DNA from: Desulfovibrio oxyclinae DSM 11498
GTDB taxonomy: Bacteria; Desulfobacterota; Desulfovibrionia; Desulfovibrionales; Desulfovibrionaceae
Assembly (NCBI RefSeq): GCF_000375485.1
Contig: NZ_AQXE01000004.1
Location: 172,069-236,068, forward strand
Reading direction: 5' to 3'
DNA: 64,000 nucleotides
Part shown: piece by piece, positions 17,948-27,020 of the stretch
How positions within the stretch are numbered: the stretch's first letter is position 1
How the letters are laid out: every line of letters starts with the position of its first letter
Made by a program: the position numbers and the translations under genes
Notes under the pieces: generated by a model
The model's database searches: none
What the model was told of the DNA's origin: nothing
Seen by the model: the letters and a program-made list of their open reading frames with translations, nothing else

Positions 17948-19588
17948 CTACTGATATTTCTTCAGATCCGCCTCGCGGATCTCCTTGCGCTTGATCTTGC
18001 CCGAGATGGTCTTGGGCAGGTCCTTAACATATTCCACGATGCGTGGATACTTGTACGGTGCGGTCACGGACTTCACGTGAGCCTGAATGCTCTTGGTCAG
18101 CTCATCCGAACCCTCGAAGCCCTTGGCGAGCACCACGGTGGCCTTGACCGCCATGCCCCGGACCGGATCGGGAACGCCGGTGACGGCGGCCTCCACCACG
18201 GCCTCATGGGTGATGAGCGCGGATTCCACCTCAAAGGGGCCGATGCGGTAGCCGGAGCTCTTGATGAGGTCGTCGGTGCGGCCCATGAACCACATGAAGC
18301 CGTCCTCGTCCTCCCATGCCTTGTCGCCGGTGTGGTACCAGCCGTCGAATTTCACCGAGGCGGTCTTTTCTGGCTCGTCCATGTAGCTGTCGAACAGGCC
18401 GAGTACCGGTTTGTCAATGCGGATGCAGATTTCGCCTTCTTCGCCGCGCGGCACGGGTGCGCCGGTCTCGTCGAGCAAAGCGATCTCCCAGCCGGGAACC
18501 GGACGGCCGATGGAGCCGGGCTTGGGTTCCATGAACTTGAAGGTGGCGATTTGCAGGGTGGTCTCGGTCTGGCCGTATCCTTCATAGATGGGCAGGCCGG
18601 TGGCCTCCTTCCAGTTGTGGAATACGGACTCGTTGAGCAGTTCGCCCGCAGTGGTGCAGTGGCGCAGCTCGGAGAGATCCCAGCCGCTCAGGTCCTCGCG
18701 CACGAGGAAACGGTAGACCGTGGGCGGCGCGCAGAAGGTGGTGATCTTGTTCTCGCTCAGGATGTCCAACAGGTCCGAAGGTTCGAACTTGCCGCGAAAG
18801 TCCCAGACGAAAACGGCGGCCCCGGCCATCCACTGGCCGTAGAACTTGCCCCAGACCGATTTGGCCCAGCCGGTGTCGGACAGGGTCAGGTGCAGGTCGC
18901 CGGGTTCGAGGTCGTGCCAGTGCGCGCCGGTGGTGAAGTGGCTCACCGGATAGTCGAAGCGGTGCAGGACCATCTTGGGCAGCCCGGTGGTGCCGGAGCT
19001 GAAGAAGATGACCATGGGATCGTCTCCGCCGGGCGCATCCTCGGTACGCGGGAAGTCCGGCGTGCCCTCGGTGACGACCTTGCCGAAGGATTCCCATCCG
19101 TCGGCGGGCTGGCCGTCGAGCTGCAGCAGCAGGTTCAGGTCCGGACATTCGTCCCGAGCGGCCTCCACGCGGTCGGCCACGGTGTCCTCGCAGATCACGC
19201 AGGAAATGTTCGCGTAATTGACGCGGGTGACGATGTCTTTGGTGGTCAGCAGCGAGGGGGAGGGGATGGGCAGCGCGCCTATGCGGTGCAGGGCGAGCAT
19301 GGTGGTCCAGTACTCCACGCGGCGGTAAAGGATGATCATGACCCGGTCGCCCCTTTTCACGCCGCGTTTGACCAGCGCGTCCGCCAGCCGCATGGACTGG
19401 TCGCGGAAAAAGGCGAAATCGTATTCGGTGCGGTTGCCCGCGTCGTCCACGTGCACCAGCGCGGTGCGCGTCGGGTCGGCCTCGGCGGTCTTGTCGAGGA
19501 AGTCGTAGGAAAAGTTGAAGTTCTCGGGCGCTTCGAGCGTGTAGTTTTCGCAGAAGTCCCTGTAGTCGGCGTATTCGTTCTTATTCAT
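17948..19588 (-). CDS. Acyl-CoA synthetase, AMP-forming (medium-chain/AcsM-like)
   Basis: A 546-residue adenylate-forming enzyme. The P-loop is FFSSGTTGLPKMV (near residue 197), the adenine-binding motif YEGYGQTET near 346, GWYHTGDKA near 425, and the C-terminal catalytic lysine lies in LPKTISGKIKR. Sequence texture, including the 'DTGWAKSVWGKFYGQW' segment, places it with acetyl-CoA-synthetase-like medium-chain acyl-CoA synthetases rather than FadD. It activates a fatty or aromatic acid with ATP and CoA. It follows an XRE-cupin regulator gene on the same strand (97 bp gap), an arrangement repeated by the next gene pair upstream, suggesting control by that regulator in response to an acyl ligand. 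Confidence 0.88.
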   Translation of the reverse strand: MNKNEYADYRDFCENYTLEAPENFNFSYDFLDKTAEADPTRTALVHVDDAGNRTEYDFAFFRDQSMRLADALVKRGVKRGDRVMIILYRRVEYWTTMLALHRIGALPIPSPSLLTTKDIVTRVNYANISCVICEDTVADRVEAARDECPDLNLLLQLDGQPADGWESFGKVVTEGTPDFPRTEDAPGGDDPMVIFFSSGTTGLPKMVLHRFDYPVSHFTTGAHWHDLEPGDLHLTLSDTGWAKSVWGKFYGQWMAGAAVFVWDFRGKFEPSDLLDILSENKITTFCAPPTVYRFLVREDLSGWDLSELRHCTTAGELLNESVFHNWKEATGLPIYEGYGQTETTLQIATFKFMEPKPGSIGRPVPGWEIALLDETGAPVPRGEEGEICIRIDKPVLGLFDSYMDEPEKTASVKFDGWYHTGDKAWEDEDGFMWFMGRTDDLIKSSGYRIGPFEVESALITHEAVVEAAVTGVPDPVRGMAVKATVVLAKGFEGSDELTKSIQAHVKSVTAPYKYPRIVEYVKDLPKTISGKIKRKEIREADLKKYQ

Positions 19589-19684
19589 CGTTTCTCTCCG
19601 TGATTCCGTAGGGTTGACTCATTGTCGGGTCGCAGTCGTACCAATGGTTGCGGGGCTTGGTGCGGGCGGACCTAGCGGCCAGCC

Positions 19685-20239
19685 CTATAGAATCACGTCG
19701 AGGAAAACGGCGTCGGCGTCGTCGAGTCCACGCAGGGCGTGCGGGGATTCGGAGTTGAAGTACAGGCTGTCGCCCGGTTCCAGCGCGATGGACTCGCCGT
19801 TGATGCGAATTTCAAGGCGTCCTTCGAGCATGTAGATGAACTCCTGCCCCTTGTGGCTGACTTCGTTCATCTCGGCTTCGGACTTGGGCGGCACGCGGAT
19901 GTGGAAGGGTTCCATTTCGCGGCCCACGAACTTGTAGCCGAGGCTCTTGTAGTCGTAGTCCTCGCGCCGGTCCACTGCGAAGCCCTCTCCCTTGCGGACC
20001 ACCGCATAGGATTTGAGGTGCGGTTCGCGGCCGGAGATCAGGGTGGTCAGATCCACCTTGCACAGCCGGGACACGTCGAGCATGTAGCCCACCGGGATTT
20101 CCTCGGTGCCGGATTCGAAGCGCGTGACGTCGCCTTCGCTTCTGCCGAGCTTCTCGGCCATTTCGCCGACGGTCCAGCCCATGTCGTCGCGCAGGCCCGA
20201 GAGTCTCGCGGCGATCTCCTTGTATTGCTGTTCGGCCAT
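19685..20239 (-). CDS. XRE-family transcriptional regulator with C-terminal cupin
   Basis: A 184-residue protein: helix-turn-helix in residues 5-62 (MGWTVGEMAEKLGRSEGDVTRFESG) and a cupin_2 barrel from about residue 100, with EFIYMLEGRLEIRINGE and LEPGDSLYFNSESPHALRG. ATG 20239 has AAGGAG 7 nt upstream; the longer upstream frame is not needed. Such proteins sense a small ligand through the cupin and repress or activate nearby genes. It lies immediately upstream of an acyl-CoA synthetase and is similar in layout to the regulator at 22.1-22.6 kb, so the two likely arose from the same module. Confidence 0.86.
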   Translation of the reverse strand: MAEQQYKEIAARLSGLRDDMGWTVGEMAEKLGRSEGDVTRFESGTEEIPVGYMLDVSRLCKVDLTTLISGREPHLKSYAVVRKGEGFAVDRREDYDYKSLGYKFVGREMEPFHIRVPPKSEAEMNEVSHKGQEFIYMLEGRLEIRINGESIALEPGDSLYFNSESPHALRGLDDADAVFLDVIL

Positions 20240-20309
20240 GGTCGCTCCTTTTGAGCGGTTCGGGTTCCTGTGCCGGGCCATGTGGCCCGGATGCCGTTGC
20301 CGTGAAACG

Positions 20310-20334
20310 CCGCCCCGGAGGGTCCCGGGGCGGC
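20310..20334 (-). terminator. Probable rho-independent terminator or strong hairpin
   Basis: Ten-base arms (GCCGCCCCGG) around a 5-nt loop lie between the FadD-like gene and the second XRE-cupin gene. Read leftward the stem is followed by GTTTCACGG, so the T tract is short. It would separate the two regulator-ligase modules. Confidence 0.5.
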
Positions 20335-20409
20335 GGTATCGTCTCTTTTCAAATGCGGGCCGGACGCTGGGTGCGCTTTTCTGCGCGCGTGCCGGAGCGG
20401 TCCCGCGGG

Positions 20410-22059
20410 CTATGCATCGGGGAACAGGTCCCCGGCGATTTCCCTGAGTTTGTATTTCTGGATCTTGCCGCTGGCTGTCATGGGATATTCGTCCACGAAG
20501 GCCACGTACCGGGGCGTCTTGTACCGCGCGATCTTGCCGCGGCAGTAGTCCTTGACGTCCTCCGGCTGCATGTCGGCGTTTTCCTGCAGGATGATGAACG
20601 CTCCCACCTCTTCGCCGAAACGTTCGCTCGGAACGCCAGCCACCTGAACGTCCTGCACGCCCGGCATGGTGTACAGGAATTCCTCGATCTCGCGCGGGTA
20701 GATGTTCTCCCCGCCGCGGATGATCATGTCCTTGAGGCGGCCGGTGATGGACAGGAAGCCGTCTTCGTCCATGACGCCGAGGTCGCCGGAGTGCAGCCAG
20801 CCATCCTGATCAATGGTCTCTTCCGTGGCCTTTTCATTATTGTAGTAGCCGCGCATGACGTTGTAGCCCCGGCAGCAGACCTCGCCCTGCACCCCGGCCG
20901 GACATTTCCCGCCGGTCTCGGGGTCCACGATGCTGACCTCGATCTCGGGCATGGAGCGGCCCACGGTCTCGGTCATCTGGCGCATGGTGTCGCCGATGCG
21001 GGTCTGGGTCATGACGGGGCTGGTCTCGGTCAGGCCGTAGCAGATGGTGATTTCGCTCATGTTCATGCGGTCGATCACCTGCTTCATGACTTCAACCGGG
21101 CAGGGGGAGCCGGCCATGATGCCGGTGCGCAGCGAGGAGTAGTCGAACTTGTCGAATATCTTGTGCTGCAGGATGGCGATGAACATGGTGGGCACGCCGT
21201 AAAGGGCGGTACACTTTTCCTGCTCCACGGCCACCATGACCTGCAAGGGATCGAAGTCTTCGAGGATGACCATGGTCACCCCGTGGTTCACGCAGGCCAG
21301 CACGCCAAGAACACAGCCGAAGCAGTGGAACAGAGGCACGGTCAGGCACAGCCTGTCCTCGGCGGAATAGTTCATGTTCGCGCCGATCCAGTAGCCGTTG
21401 TTGCCGATGTTGTAGTGCGTGAGCTGCACGCCCTTGGGGAAGCCCGTGGTTCCCGAGGTGTACTGCATGTTGACCACGTCGTGCGGGTCAAGCGACTCCT
21501 GCCGTTCGAAGTACTCCTCGTCGGAGACCACGGCGGACATGCCGATGACCTCGGGGATGTTGTACATGCCCCGGTGCTTCTCAAGGCCGAGATAGAAGAC
21601 GCGCTTGAGGTGCGGGAAGCGGTTGGTGCTGAGCCTGCCGCGTTCCTGCGAGCGCAGTTCGGGGATGAGCTCGTAGGTGGTGGAGAGGTAGTCGTGGTCG
21701 CGGTACTGCCCGATGATGAACAGGTTCTCGCACTCCGAGTTCTGGAGCAGGTACTCCAGCTCGTGGGTGCGGTAGTGCGTGTTCACGGTCAGCAGCACGG
21801 CGCCGATCTTGGCCGTGGCGAACTGAAGCGCCACCCAGTAGGGCACGTTGTTGGCCCAGACGGCGACCTTTTCGCCCTTTTTCACGCCGAGTGCCATCAG
21901 GCCCTTGGCGAGGTCGTCCACCAGTTCGCCGAACTCTTTCCACGTCAGGCGGAACTCGCGGTCCACGTAGACCACGGCCTCCTGATCGGGATACTGCTCG
22001 ACGGTCTCGTCCAGAATCTGGCCGAGCGTTATTTCGCGAAGCGGTTGTTCTCGATGCAT
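20410..22059 (-). CDS. Long-chain acyl-CoA synthetase-like enzyme, AMP-forming (FadD type)
   Basis: A 549-residue adenylate-forming enzyme with P-loop QYTSGTTGFPKGV near residue 186, the YGLTETSPV adenine motif near 335, WLHSGDLGVMDEDG near 412, GRLKDMIIRGGENIYP (linker and hinge) and catalytic lysine in MTASGKIQKYK at the C-terminus. It likely activates a fatty acid to acyl-CoA for oxidation or lipid synthesis. It is 14 bp downstream of an XRE-cupin gene and so certainly in its operon. It belongs to a different subfamily from the ligase at 17.9-19.6 kb, which argues against simple recent duplication of the enzyme. Confidence 0.9.
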   Translation of the reverse strand: MHREQPLREITLGQILDETVEQYPDQEAVVYVDREFRLTWKEFGELVDDLAKGLMALGVKKGEKVAVWANNVPYWVALQFATAKIGAVLLTVNTHYRTHELEYLLQNSECENLFIIGQYRDHDYLSTTYELIPELRSQERGRLSTNRFPHLKRVFYLGLEKHRGMYNIPEVIGMSAVVSDEEYFERQESLDPHDVVNMQYTSGTTGFPKGVQLTHYNIGNNGYWIGANMNYSAEDRLCLTVPLFHCFGCVLGVLACVNHGVTMVILEDFDPLQVMVAVEQEKCTALYGVPTMFIAILQHKIFDKFDYSSLRTGIMAGSPCPVEVMKQVIDRMNMSEITICYGLTETSPVMTQTRIGDTMRQMTETVGRSMPEIEVSIVDPETGGKCPAGVQGEVCCRGYNVMRGYYNNEKATEETIDQDGWLHSGDLGVMDEDGFLSITGRLKDMIIRGGENIYPREIEEFLYTMPGVQDVQVAGVPSERFGEEVGAFIILQENADMQPEDVKDYCRGKIARYKTPRYVAFVDEYPMTASGKIQKYKLREIAGDLFPDA

Positions 22060-22073
22060 TGCTGCTCCTTCGG

Positions 22074-22637
22074 CTATTCGGGGAAATAGAGCACGGCGTA
22101 TATCTCGACCTTTTCATCGCCGTGGGCCGAGACGTTGTGCGGCACTATGGAGTTGAAATAGATGCTGTCACCGGGACCGAGCACGGATTCCTCCTTGCCG
22201 TAGGTCACGGAGAGCTGTCCGGAGTGGACGATGATGAACTCTTCGCCCTCGTGGGAGGACAGGGTCTTGTCCTCGCCGGATTCCGGAAGTATTTCAACGA
22301 AGAACGGCTCCATGTGGCGGTCGCTCTTTCCCTTTCCGAGGGAGTAGTACTTGAATTCGGCCACGTCCTTGTGGCGGTGCATGGTCAGCTCTTCCTCGCG
22401 CTCGTCCAGACGGACCACCAGCGGGTCGCGGCTGACTTGGTCGTCGAGGAAGGTGCCCAGCCGCACGCCGAGGGCGCGGGCGATCTTGAGTAGCGGTCCT
22501 AGGGAGGGGTACATGTCGTCGCTTTCAACGGCCTTGAGGAACTCGGCTTCGAGTCCCGTGCGTTCGGCAAGCTCATCAACGCTGATGTCCTGCTTTTCCC
22601 TGAACGACTTGATACGGTCGCCAATCTTGCTATCCAT
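22074..22637 (-). CDS. XRE-family transcriptional regulator with C-terminal cupin
   Basis: A 187-residue protein with N-terminal helix-turn-helix (DISVDELAERTGLEAEFLKAVESD, about residues 15-40) and a cupin barrel ending in EEFIIVHSGQLSVTYGKEESVLGPGDSIYFNSIVPHNV. ATG 22637 has GGAGG upstream with 8 nt spacing; the longer upstream frame is rejected. It shares domain order and cupin motifs with the regulator at 19.7-20.2 kb and heads an operon with the FadD-like gene. A plausible role is sensing of an acyl compound to control fatty acid activation. Confidence 0.87.
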   Translation of the reverse strand: MDSKIGDRIKSFREKQDISVDELAERTGLEAEFLKAVESDDMYPSLGPLLKIARALGVRLGTFLDDQVSRDPLVVRLDEREEELTMHRHKDVAEFKYYSLGKGKSDRHMEPFFVEILPESGEDKTLSSHEGEEFIIVHSGQLSVTYGKEESVLGPGDSIYFNSIVPHNVSAHGDEKVEIYAVLYFPE

Positions 22638-22798
22638 GTACGGATCCTCCTTTTCCACCGGGCCCCGCCCGGTGACCGGCACCTGCCGGCGTTTATCAGT
22701 GAAACCTCTACCGTAAGCAGGGCGTTTACCCGAATCCGTGGCAAAAGTCACGAGGGGGCAACCCCTCTTGCCGGGGACGAATTGTTACTTTACCATGC

Positions 22799-22832
22799 TT
22801 GAACGGGCGGTCGGATTGCGTATAATCCGACC
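22799..22832 (+). promoter_or_regulatory. Sigma-70-type promoter overlapped by a perfect palindrome
   Basis: TTGAAC (22799) and TATAAT (22821) are separated by 16 bp. The -10 element sits inside an inverted repeat with 9-base arms GGTCGGATT (22809-22817) and AATCCGACC (22824-22832) around GCGTAT. A palindrome over the -10 box is the layout of a repressor operator. It would serve the TPR-fetAB operon beginning at 22873. Confidence 0.6.
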
Positions 22833-22872
22833 CTGCAAGACCGCACTTCACGGCATACTCAGGAGAGCACCA

Positions 22873-23679
22873 GTGGGCAGGGAAAACGTTGCCGGCGATG
22901 ACGCCGCGAGCATGGAAGCGACATCCGAAAACGGTGGTCAGCGCATGATCTCCGGCCTCTTCTCCACGCAGAACGTGGAGAAGGTGGGCACGGGCACCAC
23001 CTCGCGTAAAACCATCAGCAAGATGTACTGGTACGCCATCGAGCGCCCCGACGGCGAGACGGTGGAAGTGCAGCCGCTCAACAAGCACAACATCCCTTCC
23101 GGCCCCAAGACGGAGGTGCCCAAGGAAGACTTTCTCGAACGGTTCAGCCCGGAGCCGGAATATTATCAGAAGGAAGTCTACCCCTGCATGCGCGAGCTGG
23201 ACGCCACGCTGGAGCGCGCCGAGCAGCAGCGCAAGGACGGCGCACTCTACAGCGCGCAGTTCGAGTACGAGCAGGCGCTGGACATCGACGAGGACAACGT
23301 GCGCGCCAACTTCGGCCTCGGCCTGACCTACATGGAACGCGGCGACACCAACAGGGCCAACGACATATTCAAGCGCCTCGTCACCCTCGATGCCGCCTTC
23401 TCGCCGGAGCACAAGCATCTGTTCAACGAGTTCGGCATCAACCTCAGGAAATCCAAACTCTACGATCAGGCCGTGGACTATTACACCCGCGCCGTGGAAA
23501 TGACGGATTCCGATGAGAACCTGCACTACAATATGGCCCGTGCCTTTTTCGAAAAAGGGCAGGCCGAGGAATGCAAGGACCAGCTCCAGCAGGCGTTGCT
23601 CATCAATCCCGACCACGAGGAAGCTGCCAAATTTCTTGACTTCATAGAGAAGCGCATGGAGGCCGCACAGGGTGCCTAG
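22873..23679 (+). CDS. Tetratricopeptide repeat protein
   Basis: A 268-residue soluble protein with at least three TPR units in the C-terminal half (SAQFEYEQALDIDEDNVRANFGLGLTY, then KLYDQAVDYYTRAVEM and QAEECKDQLQQALLINPDHEEAAKFL). The N-terminal part contains a conserved-looking block (MISGLFSTQNVEKVGTGTT and MYWYAIERPDG) of unknown role. GTG 22873 has AGGAGAG 5 nt upstream and follows the promoter by about 40 nt; an internal ATG at 22945 would begin exactly at MISGLF and remains possible. It overlaps the FetA-like gene by 8 bp. A second TPR protein at 50.1 kb shares the general style. Function is not recognised; TPRs imply protein interaction. Confidence 0.78.
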   Translation: MGRENVAGDDAASMEATSENGGQRMISGLFSTQNVEKVGTGTTSRKTISKMYWYAIERPDGETVEVQPLNKHNIPSGPKTEVPKEDFLERFSPEPEYYQKEVYPCMRELDATLERAEQQRKDGALYSAQFEYEQALDIDEDNVRANFGLGLTYMERGDTNRANDIFKRLVTLDAAFSPEHKHLFNEFGINLRKSKLYDQAVDYYTRAVEMTDSDENLHYNMARAFFEKGQAEECKDQLQQALLINPDHEEAAKFLDFIEKRMEAAQGA

Positions 23680-24334
23680 CGTGATCCGGCTGGAGGACGT
23701 CTCGTTCGCCTATCCCGGCGGGCGTCCCGTGCTGGATCATGCCGAGCTGTCCATCCCGCAGGGCGCGTACGTGGTGGTCCGCGGTCCGTCCGGGGCAGGG
23801 AAATCCACCCTGTTGCGCCTGCTCTGCCGCCTTGAGGAACCCGAATTCGGACGCATCCTTTTCCGCGAGACCCCGTATCCCGACATGAAGCCAACCGCAT
23901 TGCGCCGCTCCGTGGCCTATGTGCATCAGACCCCGAACATGGTTCCGGGGACGGTGCGCGAGAATCTGCTGCTGCCTTACGGGTTCCGGGCCAATGCCGA
24001 CATCCCGGTGCCGGACGGCGAGAGCCTGCGTTCCATGCTGGATTCCCTGCTCCTGGACGATATTTCACTGGACGCAGAAGCATCGGGCCTGTCCGTGGGG
24101 CAGGCGCAGCGCCTCTGCCTTGCCCGTACCCTGATGACCGTGCCGGACGTGCTTTTGCTGGACGAGCCCACGGCGTCGCTGGATGCGGACAGCGCGGAGG
24201 TGGTGTATGAGGTGATCGAACGATTCTTCAGTTCTGATCGAACGGTAATCACGATTTCCCACTCCGAGCGCGAGCCTGCGCAAACCACCCATCGGCTGAC
24301 CATCGCCGAAGGGCGCACGGAGCTTTCGTCATGA
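23672..24334 (+). CDS. fetA: ABC transporter ATPase, FetA (YbbL)-like
   Basis: A 220-residue ATP-binding subunit with Walker A GPSGAGKST (near residue 38), signature SGLSVGQAQR and Walker B VLLLDEPTASLD. It overlaps by 4 bp a gene for a FetB/YbbM-type permease, and this pairing defines the FetAB family, reported to export iron and raise peroxide resistance in E. coli. Start GTG 23672 lies inside the upstream TPR gene, with GGAGG 10 nt upstream; GTG 23681 is an alternative. The metal substrate is inferred from the family. Confidence 0.82.
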   Translation: MPSVIRLEDVSFAYPGGRPVLDHAELSIPQGAYVVVRGPSGAGKSTLLRLLCRLEEPEFGRILFRETPYPDMKPTALRRSVAYVHQTPNMVPGTVRENLLLPYGFRANADIPVPDGESLRSMLDSLLLDDISLDAEASGLSVGQAQRLCLARTLMTVPDVLLLDEPTASLDADSAEVVYEVIERFFSSDRTVITISHSEREPAQTTHRLTIAEGRTELSS

Positions 24335-25116
24335 GCACGCAGGTCATCGACATCGGGCTGTGGCAACTGGCCCTGTGCCTCGTATTCGTGCTCACGGCCG
24401 GGGCCGCGTCCCTGTGGTACCGCCTCGGACTGGGGAAGGATCTGCTGGTGGGGACCGTGCGGGCCGTGGCCCAGCTCTTTGCCATGGGCTACGTGCTCAA
24501 ATTCGTGTTCGCGCTGGACATGGCCGGGCCGGTCATCGGCCTGTTCCTGATCATGACCGCCACCGCCGCGCATCTGGTGCGGGGGAGGGTGAAGGGATAT
24601 GCCGTGCCCGTGGCCATCCCGACCTTCCTGTCCATGTTCATCTCCTATGGACTGGTCTCGTTTCTGGTGGTGGGTGTCATCGTGGGCGCAAAGCCATGGT
24701 GGACGCCGCAGTATTTCATACCGCTGGCGGGCATGATCGTGGGTAACTCCATGTCCGCCATTGCCCTGTCGTTGGAACGCATGTTCTCCGAGCTCAAGGC
24801 GCGCCGGCAGGTCATCGAGATGCAGTTGTGCCTCGGGGCCACTCCGTACGAGGCGTCGCGCGGCATCATGGCCGATGCCATTCGCGCCGGGATGATCCCG
24901 TCCATCAACTCGCTCATGGGGGTTGGGCTGGTCTTCCTGCCGGGCATGATGACCGGACAAATCCTTGCGGGCGCGGATCCGCTGGTGTCCATCCGCTATC
25001 AGATTGTGGTCATGCTCATGCTGGTGGCAGCCACGGCCATCGGTTCCGTGCTGGTGACGCGTCTTGTCTTCAGGCGGTGCTTCAGCGCCTCGGGCCGTCC
25101 CGTGCTGCGCGGATGA
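24331..25116 (+). CDS. fetB: ABC transporter permease, FetB (YbbM/UPF0014)-like
   Basis: A 261-residue membrane protein with about seven hydrophobic segments and the UPF0014 signatures [18 protein letters not shown] (near residue 138) and [29 protein letters not shown] (longest shared block, shown in part). The conserved '[16 protein letters not shown]' follows. Partner of the overlapping FetA-like ATPase; together a putative iron exporter. It is followed by a 145 bp gap before the bacillosamine genes. Confidence 0.86.
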   Translation: MSTQVIDIGLWQLALCLVFVLTAGAASLWYRLGLGKDLLVGTVRAVAQLFAMGYVLKFVFALDMAGPVIGLFLIMTATAAHLVRGRVKGYAVPVAIPTFLSMFISYGLVSFLVVGVIVGAKPWWTPQYFIPLAGMIVGNSMSAIALSLERMFSELKARRQVIEMQLCLGATPYEASRGIMADAIRAGMIPSINSLMGVGLVFLPGMMTGQILAGADPLVSIRYQIVVMLMLVAATAIGSVLVTRLVFRRCFSASGRPVLRG

Positions 25117-25261
25117 GGGGGCGCACGCTTCCATCGCGGGGCTCCGGGCGGCAAGTTCGTTGCCTGATTCACCCTGTTCTGGTACCTGTTTGTTCGTTCA
25201 TGAATATTTATGCGAGGAAGACTGGCCGTTTCGGGCGTCTCCCTTGCGCCGGAGGCTCCAC

Positions 25262-25885
25262 ATGCGGATCGTGATCGTGGGCAGCGGAGGCCATGCGCAG
25301 GTCTGTGCGGACATCCTGCTCGCCATGCAGGCGGCGGGAGATGCCGTCGAGCCGTGCGGATACATTTCCCGCAGGGATCACGGCCGCGAACTGCTCGGCC
25401 TGCCCGTCCTCGGCGACGAGGACGCCCTTGATCCCAAGCAGCACGACGCCCTTGTGGTGGCCGTGGGGGACAACCGGGTGCGAAGCGAGGCTGTCCGGCG
25501 TCTGGCCGAAGGTGGCTGGCCTTTCACCGCCGCTGTGCACCCCCGGGCCGTGGTCGGTCGTGAGTGTGTGCTGGAGCCCGGCTGCATGGTCTGCGCAGGC
25601 GTCGTCATCAACCCCGGAACGAGGGTGGGCGCGCACGCCATCCTGAACACCGGCTGCTCCGTGGACCATCATAATGAAATAGGCGCGTTCGCCCACGTGG
25701 CCCCCGGCGTCCGTCTTGCAGGGGATGTGCGGCTGGGCGAGGGAGTGTTCTTCGGCATCGGCGCATGCGCTGTGCAGGGCGTCAGCGTTGGCGACTGGGC
25801 CACCGTCGGAGCCGGAGCCGCAGTGATTCGCGACGTGCCCGCTGAAACCACCGTTGTCGGCGTCCCGGCCCGCCCGCAGGAATAG
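25262..25885 (+). CDS. pglD: Sugar O/N-acetyltransferase, PglD/NeuD family (left-handed beta helix)
   Basis: A 207-residue protein: N-terminal Rossmann-like PglD domain with [12 protein letters not shown], then a hexapeptide-repeat beta helix ([28 protein letters not shown]) bearing the conserved His pair in VDHHNE, and the tail GVPAR. The family acetylates the C4 amine of UDP-4-amino-sugars using acetyl-CoA. ATG 25262 has GGAGG 6 nt upstream. It is followed 7 bp later by a PglE-like aminotransferase and then by a PglF-like dehydratase, so it likely performs the last step to UDP-N,N'-diacetylbacillosamine. Confidence 0.84.
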   Translation: MRIVIVGSGGHAQVCADILLAMQAAGDAVEPCGYISRRDHGRELLGLPVLGDEDALDPKQHDALVVAVGDNRVRSEAVRRLAEGGWPFTAAVHPRAVVGRECVLEPGCMVCAGVVINPGTRVGAHAILNTGCSVDHHNEIGAFAHVAPGVRLAGDVRLGEGVFFGIGACAVQGVSVGDWATVGAGAAVIRDVPAETTVVGVPARPQE

Positions 25886-25892
25886 GCAGAGA

Positions 25893-27020
25893 ATGGAACG
25901 CAAGCGTATATATCTTTCGCCGCCGCACATGGGCGGCACGGAACTCGATCAGGTGCACCGCGCCTTTGACTCCAACTTCATCGCGCCGCTCGGTCCGCAG
26001 CTTGCGGAATTCGAGCAGCGCTTTTCGGACCTGTCCGGCTTTGGCCACGCGGTGGGCCTGAGCAGCGGGACCGGCGCGCTGCATCTGGCGCTTCGCTGCC
26101 TCGGAGCCGGAGAGGGCGATGCGGTGATCTTCTCCACGTTGACGTTCATCGGATCCGTCACCCCGGCGCTGTTCCTTGGTGCCGAGCCCGTATTCGTGGA
26201 CTCCGATACCGAATCATGGAACATGGACCCCGCGCTGCTCGAACAGGCGCTTGACCGCCTTGCTGCCGAGGGCCGTAGGGTGGCCGCCGTGATTCCCACG
26301 GATATCTACGGTCAGAGCTGTGATCTGGATGCCATCCTTGAAGTGTCGGGGCGCCACGGTGTCCCCGTGGTCTGTGATTCCGCAGAGGCCGTGGGCGCGC
26401 TCTACAAGGGGCGGCACGCTGGAAAGGGCGCGCTGGCCGCGGCTTATTCCTTCAACGGCAACAAGATTATCACCACCTCGGGCGGTGGCATGCTCTGCAC
26501 TGACGACGAGCCGCTGGCAGAACGGGTGCGCTGGTTTTCCCAGCAGGCCCGCGAGCCTGAGCCGCACTACGAACACAACACCTTCGGCTACAATTACCGC
26601 CTGAGCAACGTGCTGGCGGGCATCGGCCTCGGTCAGCTGGACGTCCTGCCGGAGCGGGTGCGGCGCAAGCGCGAGATTTTCGATTTCTACAGGGCCGAAC
26701 TGGGTGAGCTGCCCGGCGTGGACTTCATGCCCGAGCCGGAGTGGAGCACCGCTACGCGCTGGCTGACCGTCATGACGTTGGACGGTTCGTTCGGCGTGCA
26801 GCCCGAAGACGTCCGGCTGGCGCTGGAAGAGTTCAACATCGAGTCGCGTCCGGTCTGGAAGCCCATGCACATGCAGCCGCTCTTCGCTTCGTCGCGCATC
26901 TATGGCGGCGGCGTGTCCGAGGATCTGTTCCGAAGGGGGCTTTGCCTGCCCTCCGGCACCGCCATGAGCGAGGACGACCTTGCGCTGATCGTCGAGGTCA
27001 TCAAGGGGTGCGCTGCATGA
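25893..27020 (+). CDS. pglE: DegT/DnrJ/EryC1 aminotransferase, PglE-like
   Basis: A 375-residue PLP-dependent aminotransferase. Family marks include the N-terminal IYLSPPHMGGTEL, the GLSSGTGALHLAL phosphate loop, DSAEAVGA (the conserved acidic residue that contacts the PLP ring nitrogen), and the PLP lysine in SFNGNKIITTSGGGM. The family aminates C4 of UDP-4-keto-6-deoxy sugars. It overlaps the next gene by 4 bp (ATGA). Together with its neighbours it fits UDP-2-acetamido-4-amino sugar synthesis on the way to bacillosamine. Confidence 0.87.
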   Translation: MERKRIYLSPPHMGGTELDQVHRAFDSNFIAPLGPQLAEFEQRFSDLSGFGHAVGLSSGTGALHLALRCLGAGEGDAVIFSTLTFIGSVTPALFLGAEPVFVDSDTESWNMDPALLEQALDRLAAEGRRVAAVIPTDIYGQSCDLDAILEVSGRHGVPVVCDSAEAVGALYKGRHAGKGALAAAYSFNGNKIITTSGGGMLCTDDEPLAERVRWFSQQAREPEPHYEHNTFGYNYRLSNVLAGIGLGQLDVLPERVRRKREIFDFYRAELGELPGVDFMPEPEWSTATRWLTVMTLDGSFGVQPEDVRLALEEFNIESRPVWKPMHMQPLFASSRIYGGGVSEDLFRRGLCLPSGTAMSEDDLALIVEVIKGCAA

